The translations under genes and the position numbers were made by a program. Source: Acidimicrobiia bacterium (GTDB lineage: Bacteria > Actinomycetota > Acidimicrobiia > UBA2766). From it: a stretch of DNA of 58,852 nucleotides. This document shows positions 8,193 to 15,845 of the stretch, piece after piece; position 1 is the first letter of the stretch, and each line of letters starts with the position of its first letter. The stretch lies in assembly GCA_020850945.1 (NCBI GenBank), contig JADZDR010000055.1, forward strand, positions 1 through 58,852. The letters run 5' to 3'. Under the pieces are notes generated by a model, which saw only the letters and a list, made by a program, of their open reading frames with translations, did not search any database and was not told the origin of the DNA.

Positions 8193-8726
8193 CTAGCCCC
8201 TGCCGGCCGAGCCCTCGACCCCGGTCCAGTAGTAGACGAAGTAGCTTGTTGCAGGAGCACCGTCCGGAACCCGCTCCCAGAACGTCTCCACCCGGCTCGT
8301 TCTGTAGGGATCTGCCTCTTGTCTCTCGGTGGTTGCCGTGATGCTGATCCCGTGAATCCTGTTCTCGACCACCTTGCGGAACTCGCTCGGAGACGGCCTA
8401 TCCCATCCCTTCGGTATGAGCTGTGAGGCATACCAGTCGTAGACGACATTGGCAGGTGTGATCTGGTGAAGCTGGTACGTCGTAAGGAGGGACGGTCCGG
8501 GGCAGGCGACAGGCTCGGAACCCTGGCTTACCCCACATCGCACAGGGGAGCTCGAGTCCACCGAAGTCCGCCTGGAATCCGGGAAGGAGACACGGCCTTC
8601 GCCGAGAAGTTGGGTCCGGATGGGTGTCCACTGATCCTCACCTTCGGAGGACCTTGGCATCATCCCACAGGCTGCGAGAGCCGCCGCCCCGACAAGGCAG
8701 AGAAGGATCCGGGTCCGACCGGACAT
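8193..8726 (-). CDS. Putative lipoprotein, paralogue of the downstream gene
   Basis: The signal peptide has a hydrophobic core and the lipobox LAAC at about residues 17-20, predicting a lipoprotein of 177 residues before processing. ATG 8726 is preferred over TTG 8741 because GGGGAGGG stands just upstream of it. The mature domain shares the WYxxxLxxxxW...F.K.V pattern and a C-terminal ATSYxxxY segment with the downstream lipoprotein, so a tandem duplication is likely. No known function. It is 20 nt downstream of the pilin-like repeat protein and probably cotranscribed with it. Confidence 0.7.
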   Translation of the reverse strand: MSGRTRILLCLVGAAALAACGMMPRSSEGEDQWTPIRTQLLGEGRVSFPDSRRTSVDSSSPVRCGVSQGSEPVACPGPSLLTTYQLHQITPANVVYDWYASQLIPKGWDRPSPSEFRKVVENRIHGISITATTERQEADPYRTSRVETFWERVPDGAPATSYFVYYWTGVEGSAGRG

Positions 8727-8746
8727 CCGGGCCCTCCCCAACCCGC

Positions 8747-10063
8747 TCAGTAGCAGCGTTCGAGCCGCTTCACGCCGCCGTCAACTCGTGTGAAGTAGCC
8801 GTACACGGTCATCTGGGAGGATGCGGGACCATCGCGAGGATCGTATTCCAGAGCGACGAACACGCCGTCGAACTGATCGAGCGTGAGGCCGTCCGGCAGG
8901 GACGTCTGACCTGCGCCACCCGCGTTGTCGAGCGTCGCGGCGAGCGGGGCACTCCCGAGGAATCTGATCTTGGCGGTCCAGGGCTTGCCGGGTTGGGCGA
9001 CCTCGTTGACGATCAGACGCGAGATGATCGCGTCGGCGTCGGCCTCCGACACAGGTCCTGCCGGTGGGAGCGCGTCGGCGGTACCTCCCGGGTACGTCCC
9101 CTGGTGGGCGTTGTACGCCTCGAGCGCGGCCTGCACGGCCTTCGCTGTGGCTTGGCACGAAGCCGGTGTCACGACTCCGACGCTGGGAAGCTCGGTGCAG
9201 GAGACGACCGTGCCCCGGAAGGACCCCCATCCTTCGACTGTTGCAGCGATAGAGGATCCGCTGCCGGCCATCGAGATCGTCACGAACGGGGTGTCGGTCC
9301 CCGATGGCGGGACGGATACCTGTACGCCATCGTCCCGTGTCGCGGCGAGAGGAGCGAACATGAGGAGTCGGATGGAGGCCGTGTGCGCGCCCGCGTAGTC
9401 GGGGGCGTCCCTCAAGAGCCGCTCGAGCATCGCGTCTGCGTCTCGCTGCGCAACAGGTCCGGCAGGCATCACCTGGTCGTCCGCACCGCCGGGATACACA
9501 CCCATCCTCGCGTTGTATGCCTCCAGTGCGACCTCCGCATTCTTCCGTTGTTGGAGGCACAATGCCTGCGGGGAGGCGAGCCGGTTCTCCACTTCGAGCT
9601 CGATCGAATACCGGGACCATGGAAACGACGAGAAGTCGAACCACGTCGCCTGCAGGCGGTACGCCTCCTCGTCGAAGTCCGCTGGAACCGCACCGACACG
9701 GCCGAAGATGACCGGGGTGCTGACCGCACCGGACCCGAGATCATGACGCACAATCCCGAAGTAGATGGGGATGAACCCGAGCAGTGCCGATGCGTCGACG
9801 GCGACCGTGGCGCCGGAGAACTCCGCCGTTCCCCTGAGACTCGCAACACCTGCTCGCCCCTTCGTGACCTTGATCGGCTCACGCCCCGATGCGACGCCGG
9901 TCCGCGACCCACCTCCGGGACCCGTCGACGCGAACGTGATCGTCTGCTGCGACACGATCGGTGCGTTGGCGACATCGGCTCGGACGGGCTGCACTGCCAC
10001 ACCCAGTCCGGCAATGCACGCGAGCGCGAAGAACCCGACAACGACTCGACGGATACCACCCAT
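8747..10063 (-). CDS. Secreted protein with duplicated pilin-like repeats
   Basis: A 438-residue exported protein beginning with a signal peptide (hydrophobic core at about residues 7-28, Ala-rich end). An N-terminal beta-rich region of about 130 residues follows, then two tandem modules. Each module has an ALEAYNAxxGxYPGG helix-turn, then PAGPV..ADA and a strand with APLAAT. The ALEAYxxxxGxYP pattern recalls the region after the N-terminal helix of type II/IV pseudopilins, but no prepilin cleavage site is seen. ATG 10063 is chosen because GGGAGGA lies 6-8 nt upstream; GTG 10099 would give a poor N-terminus. It is the first gene of a unit with two lipoproteins. Function unknown. Confidence 0.7.
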   Translation of the reverse strand: MGGIRRVVVGFFALACIAGLGVAVQPVRADVANAPIVSQQTITFASTGPGGGSRTGVASGREPIKVTKGRAGVASLRGTAEFSGATVAVDASALLGFIPIYFGIVRHDLGSGAVSTPVIFGRVGAVPADFDEEAYRLQATWFDFSSFPWSRYSIELEVENRLASPQALCLQQRKNAEVALEAYNARMGVYPGGADDQVMPAGPVAQRDADAMLERLLRDAPDYAGAHTASIRLLMFAPLAATRDDGVQVSVPPSGTDTPFVTISMAGSGSSIAATVEGWGSFRGTVVSCTELPSVGVVTPASCQATAKAVQAALEAYNAHQGTYPGGTADALPPAGPVSEADADAIISRLIVNEVAQPGKPWTAKIRFLGSAPLAATLDNAGGAGQTSLPDGLTLDQFDGVFVALEYDPRDGPASSQMTVYGYFTRVDGGVKRLERCY

Positions 10064-10126
10064 GGTGCTTCCTCCCATGCGGTCCGTGCACCCCGACACG
10101 GAGATCCCACTTCCTCAGCCCTTGTA

Positions 10127-10155
10127 CTACTAGCCGGACGGTCCGTTCACTGCAA
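10127..10155 (-). promoter_or_regulatory. Promoter candidate for the exported-protein unit
   Basis: On the minus strand TTGCAG (10150-10155) is followed after 17 nt by TAGTAG (10127-10132), a reasonable sigma-70 pair about 65 nt upstream of the ATG at 10063. An 11-nt inverted repeat CGGACGGTCCG lies in the spacer and could be an operator. Confidence 0.4.
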
Positions 10156-10243
10156 GCGGCCGGCGATGTGGCAGGCGAACGCATCCGGTGGCAGGCTTGG
10201 GGGGTGCAGCCGAGCAGAGCAGCGGGCGGAGAGAGGATCCGAG

Positions 10244-11788
10244 ATGACCGTCACCCAGACCACGTCGAACGAGGCCACGACCCCAGGCGGGGATCTCGAG
10301 AGCCGCAACCCGGCCACAGGGGAGCTCCTCGGCAAGGTCCCGGTCATGGGCCAGGCCGAGGTCGACACCGCCGTTGCCCGCGCCCGCGAAGCGGCACGCA
10401 CGTGGGGGGCGATGTCCCATGCGGAGCGGCGCAGGCACCTCACGGCGTTCCGGCGCGAGCTCGGCCGTCGCGTCGAGGACATGGGTGATCTGATCCACAG
10501 GGAGAACGGCAAACCCGTCCTCGACAGCGTGCAGGAGGTGCTCGTCTCCTGTATCCACCTCGACCACGCCACGCTGCGGGCCGAGAAGGCCCTCGCCACC
10601 CAGCGTGTGAAGACCGGCCTCATGGCGAACGTGCGCGCCACGATCAGCTACCACCCCCTCGGGGTGATCGGCGTGATCGGACCGTGGAACTACCCCCTCT
10701 TCACGCCGATGGGCTCCATCGGATATGCCCTCGCCGCCGGCAACACCGTCGTCTTCAAGCCGTCTGAACTGACCCCACTCGTCGGCAGGCTGCTCGAGGA
10801 GATCGCAGCTGACAGCCTGCCCGACCGCTACATCCTCCAGACGGTCACGGGCGACGGTCGCACCGGGGGTGCCCTCGCCGCCTCCGCCGTCGACAAGCTC
10901 GCCTTCACCGGATCGGCGGGGACGGGCCGCAAGGTCATGGCGGCCGCCGCCGCGAACCTCACGCCTGTCGTGATGGAGCTCGGCGGCAAGGACCCGATGA
11001 TCGTGGCGGCAGACGCCGACGCCAAGGAGGCCGCCAAGTACGCCGTGTACGGTGCGCTCACCAACGCCGGCCAGGCGTGCGTGTCCGTCGAACGCTGCTA
11101 CGTCGTCGGCGACCAGTACGACGAGTTCGTCCAGACCGCGACGGAAGCGGCGAGCAAGGTCAAGGTCGGCGGCGACGACGGCCAGATCGGCGCCATCACA
11201 CGGCCCCAGCAGGTCGACATCATCCGTGACCACCTCGAAGACGCCGTCGCGAAGGGCGCCAAGGTACTCACGGGCGGACCCGAGAAGATCAGCGGCAACT
11301 TCGTCGAACCGACGGTGCTCGTCGACGTCACGGACGACATGCGGATCATGACGGACGAGACGTTCGGTCCCGTCCTCCCCGTCATCCGCGTCGACAGCGC
11401 CGACGAGGCGATCGAGCGGGCCAATGACACGGAGTTCGGCCTCGGTTCCTCCGTCTTCGGCGAGGCCGGAATCGTCGAGATGGCAGAGCGCATCAAGTCC
11501 GGCATGACAGCCGTGAACTCCGTCATGACGTTCAGCGCGATCCCGACGTTGCCCTTCGGCGGGATCGGCGAGTCCGGCTTCGGCCGCATCCACGGCGACG
11601 AAGGCCTCAAGGAGTTCTCACGCACGAAGGCGATCGCACACCAGAAGTTCTCGATCCCCGGCGTCACGATGGAGTTCGCGCCCGACCAGAAGTCGGCGAC
11701 GAAGCTCGTAAAGGTGCTCACGAAGCAGGCCTTCGGCGGCGGGATCGTCGACCGCCTCCAGGAGAAGGTGCGCAACCTGCTCGGTTGA
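10244..11788 (+). CDS. NAD(P)-dependent aldehyde dehydrogenase
   Basis: A 514-residue ALDH-superfamily enzyme that oxidises an aldehyde to the acid. The catalytic residues are visible: Glu245 in VMELGGKDP and Cys279 in NAGQACVSVE. The cofactor region GVIGPWNYPL and the FTGS turn are also present. The start is ATG 10244, preceded by GGAGAGAGGA; the longer open frame upstream is antisense to the exported-protein genes. It diverges from that unit across 180 bp. Together with the haloalkane dehalogenase 0.9 kb downstream it could serve a dehalogenation route in which the alcohol product is oxidised onward. The substrate cannot be assigned from sequence. Confidence 0.9.
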   Translation: MTVTQTTSNEATTPGGDLESRNPATGELLGKVPVMGQAEVDTAVARAREAARTWGAMSHAERRRHLTAFRRELGRRVEDMGDLIHRENGKPVLDSVQEVLVSCIHLDHATLRAEKALATQRVKTGLMANVRATISYHPLGVIGVIGPWNYPLFTPMGSIGYALAAGNTVVFKPSELTPLVGRLLEEIAADSLPDRYILQTVTGDGRTGGALAASAVDKLAFTGSAGTGRKVMAAAAANLTPVVMELGGKDPMIVAADADAKEAAKYAVYGALTNAGQACVSVERCYVVGDQYDEFVQTATEAASKVKVGGDDGQIGAITRPQQVDIIRDHLEDAVAKGAKVLTGGPEKISGNFVEPTVLVDVTDDMRIMTDETFGPVLPVIRVDSADEAIERANDTEFGLGSSVFGEAGIVEMAERIKSGMTAVNSVMTFSAIPTLPFGGIGESGFGRIHGDEGLKEFSRTKAIAHQKFSIPGVTMEFAPDQKSATKLVKVLTKQAFGGGIVDRLQEKVRNLLG

Positions 11789-11791
11789 CCA

Positions 11792-11805
11792 CGCGGCACG
11801 CCGCG
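11792..11805 (+). terminator. Small GC hairpin after the aldehyde dehydrogenase
   Basis: CGCGG-CACG-CCGCG forms a 5-bp stem and 4-nt loop four bases after the stop codon. There is no T-run, so its role as a terminator is only suggested by position. Confidence 0.3.
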
Positions 11806-11866
11806 CGACGGAACCGACGGGCAAACCATTCGGATCCTGAGGCTGTCTCGGTAGTGGGAGGCGCAC

Positions 11867-12643
11867 GTGGTCGAGGACATGTCGTGCCAGGGGTTCGATG
11901 AGTGTGCAGGATGGCTCCTGCTCACGTTGGCCCTGTTCGCCCTGTTCTTCTTCGCGCTCGTGACAGTCGTGGCAACCGCTGCCGGCCTCATCCTGAGCGC
12001 TCTTTCACTCGCTTCCGTCGGCGGCAAGCTGTCCGCCATTCCGAAGCAGGTGTCAATCGCTCTTCTCACGATGTCAGTGCTGTGCTTCCTGTGCATGCCG
12101 GGCGTGGTCCCCAGATTCGTCATCGTTGCCCTTGCCGTCGTGCCGGCGTTCTGGATCACAGCGATCATCTTCGTCGTCGCATGGGTCGGTGCGAAACGTG
12201 AAAGCCCCACCATGGCGGCGTTGCCACCCTCCCGGACACCCACAGCGCACGCCCGGGATACGCAGTCCGAGCGACCCACGCAGGCACACAAGTCGGCACC
12301 AACCCCGGGACCTCCCCCTCCACCACCCCCGGCGCTACCGAAGACGGCGTTGCACATCAGGGGTGTGCCCGTACGGCGCGTCCTGGTGTATGCCGCGTTG
12401 CTGGCCATCAGCCTCGTCGGCTTGGTCCTGATCAGCGGTTGGACTCTCACGGTGAAGCTGATCGCGAGCGAAGGCATCGTGACCGGCACGGCCGTGGCGA
12501 CCTGGTGGCTCATCCGGTCCACCGCCGAGCCAGCCGAAGAGGCCGCGCCCAGAACCAGATCGCACGAGGGTCGCACTCCTCCTCCCGAGAGCCCAATCCG
12601 AAGGACCCGACGCCACCGACCCTCTGCGGTGAGACCCCGCTAG
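11867..12643 (+). CDS. Membrane protein with proline-rich linker
   Basis: I recognise no family. The 258-residue product has about four membrane helices in its N-terminal 115 residues. A long hydrophilic linker with a run of prolines (about residues 148-156) follows, then two more helices (about 170-215) and an Arg/Pro-rich tail. The GTG start has GGGAGG 6 nt upstream. It sits between the aldehyde dehydrogenase and the haloalkane dehalogenase on the same strand. The -10 box of the dehalogenase overlaps its stop codon, so it probably ends its transcription unit. Confidence 0.65.
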   Translation: MVEDMSCQGFDECAGWLLLTLALFALFFFALVTVVATAAGLILSALSLASVGGKLSAIPKQVSIALLTMSVLCFLCMPGVVPRFVIVALAVVPAFWITAIIFVVAWVGAKRESPTMAALPPSRTPTAHARDTQSERPTQAHKSAPTPGPPPPPPPALPKTALHIRGVPVRRVLVYAALLAISLVGLVLISGWTLTVKLIASEGIVTGTAVATWWLIRSTAEPAEEAAPRTRSHEGRTPPPESPIRRTRRHRPSAVRPR

Positions 12644-12646
12644 GTT
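12641..12646 (+). promoter_or_regulatory. -10 box of a probable leaderless promoter (haloalkane dehalogenase)
   Basis: TAGGTT ends 7 nt before the ATG at 12654, and no Shine-Dalgarno lies between, the geometry expected for a transcript starting at or next to the start codon. No clear -35 box is seen. Confidence 0.45.
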
Positions 12647-12653
12647 CCTCGGA

Positions 12654-13559
12654 ATGGAGACGCTGCGCACACCCGAGGACCGATTCGCGGACCTGCCCGA
12701 CTTCCCGTGGCAGCCTGCCTACACGGACATCGATGACGGTGACGGGGGCACGCTGCGCGTCGCCCACGTTGAGGCCGGACCGGCGGACGGCTCCGTCGTC
12801 CTCTGCCTCCACGGCGAACCGTCGTGGTCGTTCCTCTACCGCAGAATGCTTCCCGTCTTCGAAACGGCCGGTCTGCGGGCCGTGGCGCCCGACCTCGTCG
12901 GCTTCGGCCGCTCCGACAAGCCCGCCGCCAGGTCCGACTACACGTACCAGCGCCACGTCGACTGGATACGCAACTGGATCGAGGCCATGGGCCTCGACGG
13001 AGTCACCCTCGTCTGCCAGGACTGGGGCGGTCTCATCGGCCTGCGTGTCGCCGCCGAGAACCCGGAGCGCTTCACACGCATCGTCGCCGCGAACACGTTC
13101 CTCCCGACAGGTGACGTCGACCCCGGGCCCGCCTTCGCGTCGTGGCAGAAGCTCTCGCAGGAGATCCCCGAGCTCCCCGTCGGCCAGATCGTGAATGCCG
13201 CCACGACCACCGACCTGACTCCCGACGTGATCGCCGCTTACGACGCGCCCTTCCCCGACGAGTCCTACAAGGCGGGGGCCCGGCGGTTCCCCATGCTCGT
13301 CCCGACCCGGCCCGACGACCCCGCCTCGGTGCCGAACCGGGCGGCATGGGGAGTGCTCTCGCGGTGGGAGAAGCCGTTCCTCACGGCGTTCAGCGACAGC
13401 GACCCGATCACCCGCGGCGCCGACGTCGCCCTCCAGGCTGCGATTCCCGGCACGAAGGGACAGCCGCACACGACGATCGAGGACGCCGGGCACTTCCTCC
13501 AGGAGGACAAGGGACCCGAGCTCGCCCGCGTCGTCGTCGACTTCGTACGGGGAACGTGA
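12654..13559 (+). CDS. Haloalkane dehalogenase (alpha/beta hydrolase)
   Basis: A 301-residue enzyme of the haloalkane dehalogenase family that hydrolyses carbon-halogen bonds to an alcohol and halide. Visible features are the oxyanion region HGEPSWSFLYRRM (about residues 54-66), the nucleophile Asp123 in CQDWGG with the halide-binding Trp beside it, the acid Asp248 or Asp250 in FSDSDP, and His280 in GHFLQED. The layout matches subfamily I (DhlA/DhmA type), where Asp124-Trp125 and a late Asp/His pair are known. Expression is probably from the leaderless -10 box at its 5' end. A 46-bp palindrome starts 18 nt after its stop. Related epoxide hydrolases are less likely, given the Trp at the nucleophile elbow. 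Confidence 0.88.
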   Translation: METLRTPEDRFADLPDFPWQPAYTDIDDGDGGTLRVAHVEAGPADGSVVLCLHGEPSWSFLYRRMLPVFETAGLRAVAPDLVGFGRSDKPAARSDYTYQRHVDWIRNWIEAMGLDGVTLVCQDWGGLIGLRVAAENPERFTRIVAANTFLPTGDVDPGPAFASWQKLSQEIPELPVGQIVNAATTTDLTPDVIAAYDAPFPDESYKAGARRFPMLVPTRPDDPASVPNRAAWGVLSRWEKPFLTAFSDSDPITRGADVALQAAIPGTKGQPHTTIEDAGHFLQEDKGPELARVVVDFVRGT

Positions 13560-13577
13560 CGAGACGGGCGTGGTGTG

Positions 13578-13623
13578 GTCTGGGTACCTGAGCGGCGATA
13601 TATCGCCGCTCAGGTACCCAGAC
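13578..13623. repeat. Perfect 46-bp palindrome, copy 1
   Basis: A gapless perfect palindrome centred between 13600 and 13601, each arm containing GGTACCTGAGCGGCGATA. A second copy lies 830 bp to the right, and about 22 bp to the right of each copy are also similar (21 of 25 positions including the last palindrome bases). It begins 18 nt after the dehalogenase stop, so it could act as a terminator hairpin. The two copies together bracket a two-gene nucleotidyltransferase locus. Confidence 0.95.
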
Positions 13624-13684
13624 TCCACTTCTCCCACGCGTGTCAAGCTCTGCGACCCGGGCGCTCCGCGCCATACTCTGAGGC

Positions 13685-13927
13685 ATGACCGTGAACGCCG
13701 CCGACCGAGCGAAGATCGCCACACTTGCCCGGGACCTCGAGGCGATCGAGGCCGACGACGCGGGGACAGTCGAACAGCGCCGCGCGCTGGCGGCGATCGC
13801 GAACGAGTTGCGCAGGCAGGCAGGTGTCGAGCCTTTCCCCGACGAGGAGGAGAACCCACCTGAACTCGAATTCCACCGACGCGCCAGGTCCCTCGGCATG
13901 GTTGAAGGGCGTAGCCGGCCGGCTTGA
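13685..13927 (+). CDS. Small acidic/helical protein paired with a nucleotidyltransferase
   Basis: An 80-residue protein of unknown family. Residues 1-48 are predicted helical with a regular Arg/Glu/Ala pattern; an acidic stretch (DEEE near 53-56) and a basic tail follow. The ATG has TACTCT five nt plus spacer upstream, so it may be leaderless; a GAGG also precedes it. The 3' end overlaps the nucleotidyltransferase gene out of frame, the compact arrangement often seen in toxin-antitoxin pairs. It could be the neutralising partner, but that is inference from context only. Confidence 0.6.
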   Translation: MTVNAADRAKIATLARDLEAIEADDAGTVEQRRALAAIANELRRQAGVEPFPDEEENPPELEFHRRARSLGMVEGRSRPA

Positions 13928-14378
13928 CGAGCTCGGTGTGCCCTGGGTCGTCGCCGGCGCCGCGGCCGCTCTCCGCTACAGGACAGAGCCCCGCTTCACC
14001 ACCGACCTGGATCTGATCGTGGCCTGGAACGATCGAATCCCGAGCACATTCGAAGCTGACGGCTACGCCGTGCGCACGATGGCAGATCCCGACAGCGATC
14101 CGCATCTCGTCACGTTGAGACGCGGATCCGAGCGAGTGGACCTGATCGTCGCGTCTGTCGAGTACCAGCACGTCGCTCTCGAACGCGGGCTCGAGGATCA
14201 CGTCCTCACAGTCGAAGACGTGATCGTCCACAAGTTGATCGCGTGGCGAGCGCGTGACAGGGACGACATCGCTTCGATCCTCGAAGCCCGGTTGGACCTC
14301 GACCTCGGCTATATCGAGCACTGGGCCACGGAGTGGGAAGTCCTGGATCGGTGGAGCGCTGCCACAGATCGCGCCTGA
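13860..14378 (+). CDS. Nucleotidyltransferase-fold protein (AbiEii/MNT-like)
   Basis: The product carries the minimal nucleotidyltransferase pattern: a helix ending in GVPWVVAGAAAAL, then RYRTEPRFTTDLDLIV with the two catalytic-type Asp residues, and a later VEDVIVHKLIAWRARDRDDI segment common in this group. Members are toxins or antitoxins in phage-defence and TA systems. The start is uncertain. CTG 13860 has GAGGAGGAG 7 nt upstream but is a rare start codon; TTG 13902 is a plausible alternative, and either start overlaps the small gene upstream. The first half of the usual GG/GS motif reads AGA, so catalytic activity is not assured. Bracketed by the palindromes at 13578 and 14405. Confidence 0.72.
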   Translation: MNSNSTDAPGPSAWLKGVAGRLDELGVPWVVAGAAAALRYRTEPRFTTDLDLIVAWNDRIPSTFEADGYAVRTMADPDSDPHLVTLRRGSERVDLIVASVEYQHVALERGLEDHVLTVEDVIVHKLIAWRARDRDDIASILEARLDLDLGYIEHWATEWEVLDRWSAATDRA

Positions 14379-14404
14379 CGCTCCGGCCTGGAGGCCCCCA
14401 ACGA

Positions 14405-14456
14405 GGGGTCTGGGTACCTGAGCGGCGATATATCGCCGCTCAGGTACCCAGACCCC
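14405..14456. repeat. Perfect palindrome, copy 2 (52 bp)
   Basis: The same palindrome as at 13578-13623, here extended by three more base pairs on each side. It lies 27 nt after the nucleotidyltransferase stop and 17 nt before the stop of the convergent NifU-N-like gene, so it could terminate both. The right flank to about 14476 resembles the right flank of copy 1. Confidence 0.95.
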
Positions 14457-14472
14457 ACACCTCCCACGCGGG

Positions 14473-14736
14473 TCAGCCGTAGGCCGCCTCGATGGCGTCG
14501 CGCACGGCGGGAAGCAGATCGTCCCACACCGCACCGGGACCCTTCGTGACCGAGATGAAGTCAGCCGTCATGAACACCTGGGCCACATCACCTGCCGCGA
14601 AGATCGCCCGCACGACATCGGCCACGTCGCCTTCGGCGTCCGCAGCGCTCTTGAAGGTGACGGGTCCACCCACCGGCCGCCCCACACCGAACTTGTAGGC
14701 ATTCGGGTTGGGCGTCGTCTCGACGGTCACAGGCAT
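14473..14736 (-). CDS. NifU/Nfu N-terminal-domain-like protein
   Basis: An 87-residue single-domain protein similar to the Nfu/NifU N-terminal domain (scaffold Nfu-N family). It has the typical TPNPNAYKF near residues 8-16 and a VFMTADFISVTKG strand pair near 54-66. No cysteines are present and no C-terminal CxxC NifU domain follows, so it cannot itself hold an Fe-S cluster; a partner role in cluster delivery is inferred. GGAGGAG lies 8 nt upstream of the ATG. It is downstream of the zinc-ribbon membrane protein on the same strand. Confidence 0.8.
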   Translation of the reverse strand: MPVTVETTPNPNAYKFGVGRPVGGPVTFKSAADAEGDVADVVRAIFAAGDVAQVFMTADFISVTKGPGAVWDDLLPAVRDAIEAAYG

Positions 14737-14752
14737 CTCGGGGCTCCTCCGA

Positions 14753-15199
14753 TCACGCGCACTCCGGATTCACCTCGGTCGGCTCCACCGCTGTCTCGAG
14801 AGTGACCTCGACGGCCCCGGATCCACCCGCCGGGATGTCCCGCTCGGCCTCGCCGCGGCCCGTGACGAGGGTGGCGCCGTTCTCGTCCACGGCGACGAGC
14901 CGGCAGAAGATGTGGGCGTCGGTCTCACCGGAGTTGGAGACGGTGATCTCGTACGTGCGGCTCGTGGGAGTCTGCATCGCCAGACGCAATCCAGTCACCT
15001 CGAGGTCGGAGTTGCCGGAGTCCTCGCCGAAGAGCCACATGCTCACGAGGCCCATGACGACAGCCGCCACGATCAGCGTCACCGCCAGGACGCCGTGCAC
15101 CTGCCGCGGTGCCGGTGTCGGCAGATGCCCCGGATTGCAGGTGCGGCAGATCGACACGCCCTCTTGGACAGGGCGACCGCACTTCATGCACTTGGCCAT
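14753..15199 (-). CDS. Zinc-ribbon single-pass membrane protein
   Basis: The protein begins with a zinc ribbon, MAKCMKCGRPVQEG...CRTC. A single membrane helix follows (about residues 36-56), then an extracytoplasmic beta domain of about 85 residues. That domain has the TYEITVSNSGETDAHIFC pattern of FxLYD/DUF-type extracellular modules. ATG 15199 is preferred to GTG 15238 because the zinc ribbon starts there. The cytosolic ribbon with an external sensor-like domain suggests an envelope-sensing or scaffolding role, but no function is known. It lies downstream of ilvN. Confidence 0.72.
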   Translation of the reverse strand: MAKCMKCGRPVQEGVSICRTCNPGHLPTPAPRQVHGVLAVTLIVAAVVMGLVSMWLFGEDSGNSDLEVTGLRLAMQTPTSRTYEITVSNSGETDAHIFCRLVAVDENGATLVTGRGEAERDIPAGGSGAVEVTLETAVEPTEVNPECA

Positions 15200-15277
15200 C
15201 GGCCGGACATCCCCCCGCTGCGTTGTGGTTCCCGCCACTGATTCGCTTCCCCTCGTCTCGTCAGGCCGCTTCGCGGC

Positions 15278-15787
15278 TCAGATCGCCGCCCGCTTGCGGG
15301 CCCGTTCGAGACCGATGCGTCCCGTCCGCGCGACCTCCTTGATGCCGTGCTGCTCGACCAGCTCGAGCAGGTCGTTGAGACGGGACGGCGGACCGGACAG
15401 CTCCAGCGCCACGGACTCCGCCCCGACGTCGGCGACCTTCGCCTCGAATATCTCGGCCAGCTCCAGCACCTGGAAACGTGTCTCGGCCGTGCAGGCGACC
15501 CGCACGAGGAGGAGCTCACGCTCTATCGAATCGGTCGGGTCGAGCTCGATGATCTTGATCACGTTGATCAGCTTGTAGAGCTGCTTCACGATCTGCTCGA
15601 CATGCGTCTGCGTCTGATCGACCACGAGCGTCATCCGCGAGAACCCCGGATCGTCCGTCGGGCCCACGGCGAGCGACTCGATGTTGTAACCGCGCCGTGC
15701 GATCAGGCCGGCCACACGGGCGAGCACCCCCGGCTGGTTCTCGACGAGAACCGAGAGGGTCGTGAGGTGCGGCTCCATCGCCGACAT
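15278..15787 (-). CDS. ilvN: Acetolactate synthase small (regulatory) subunit
   Basis: A 169-residue regulatory subunit of acetolactate synthase, with the N-terminal ACT domain (ENQPGVLARVAGLIARRG at about residues 16-33) that binds valine for feedback control, and the usual C-terminal domain. It activates and regulates the large subunit encoded just upstream. Its start region is unusual: ATG 15787 forms TGATG with the stop of a nine-codon mini-ORF, which is itself coupled to another mini-ORF and then to ilvB. The SD AAGGGAGG lies 6 nt upstream. ilvC does not follow, unlike in Mycobacterium. Confidence 0.93.
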   Translation of the reverse strand: MSAMEPHLTTLSVLVENQPGVLARVAGLIARRGYNIESLAVGPTDDPGFSRMTLVVDQTQTHVEQIVKQLYKLINVIKIIELDPTDSIERELLLVRVACTAETRFQVLELAEIFEAKVADVGAESVALELSGPPSRLNDLLELVEQHGIKEVARTGRIGLERARKRAAI

Positions 15788-15816
15788 CAGAAGCCTCCCT
15801 TCGAAACCGGCTTCAT
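15787..15816 (-). CDS. Coupled nine-codon mini-ORF 2 between ilvB and ilvN
   Basis: Reads MKPVSKGGF and stops in a TGATG overlap with ilvN. It has its own AAGGGAGG sequence 6 nt upstream, supplied by the previous repeat unit. It arises from the 29-bp tandem repeat; whether it is translated as more than a reinitiation relay is unknown. Confidence 0.4.
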   Translation of the reverse strand: MKPVSKGGF

Positions 15817-15845
15817 CAGAAGCCTCCCTTCCAAACCGGCTTCAT
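15816..15845 (-). CDS. Coupled nine-codon mini-ORF 1 between ilvB and ilvN
   Basis: Reads MKPVWKGGF. Its ATG overlaps the ilvB stop (TGATG) and its own stop overlaps the ATG of mini-ORF 2. An SD-like AAGGGAGG within the ilvB 3' end lies 6 nt upstream. It shares all residues but one with mini-ORF 2. Confidence 0.4.
   Translation of the reverse strand: MKPVWKGGF

Noticed and set aside
8624-10243. A long N-terminal extension of the aldehyde dehydrogenase frame
   Set aside because: It is antisense to two exported-protein genes, and the conserved ALDH start with an SD is at 10244.
13578-14456. The repeated palindromes as a CRISPR array
   Set aside because: There are only two copies, 830 bp apart with genes between, and no regular spacers or cas genes.
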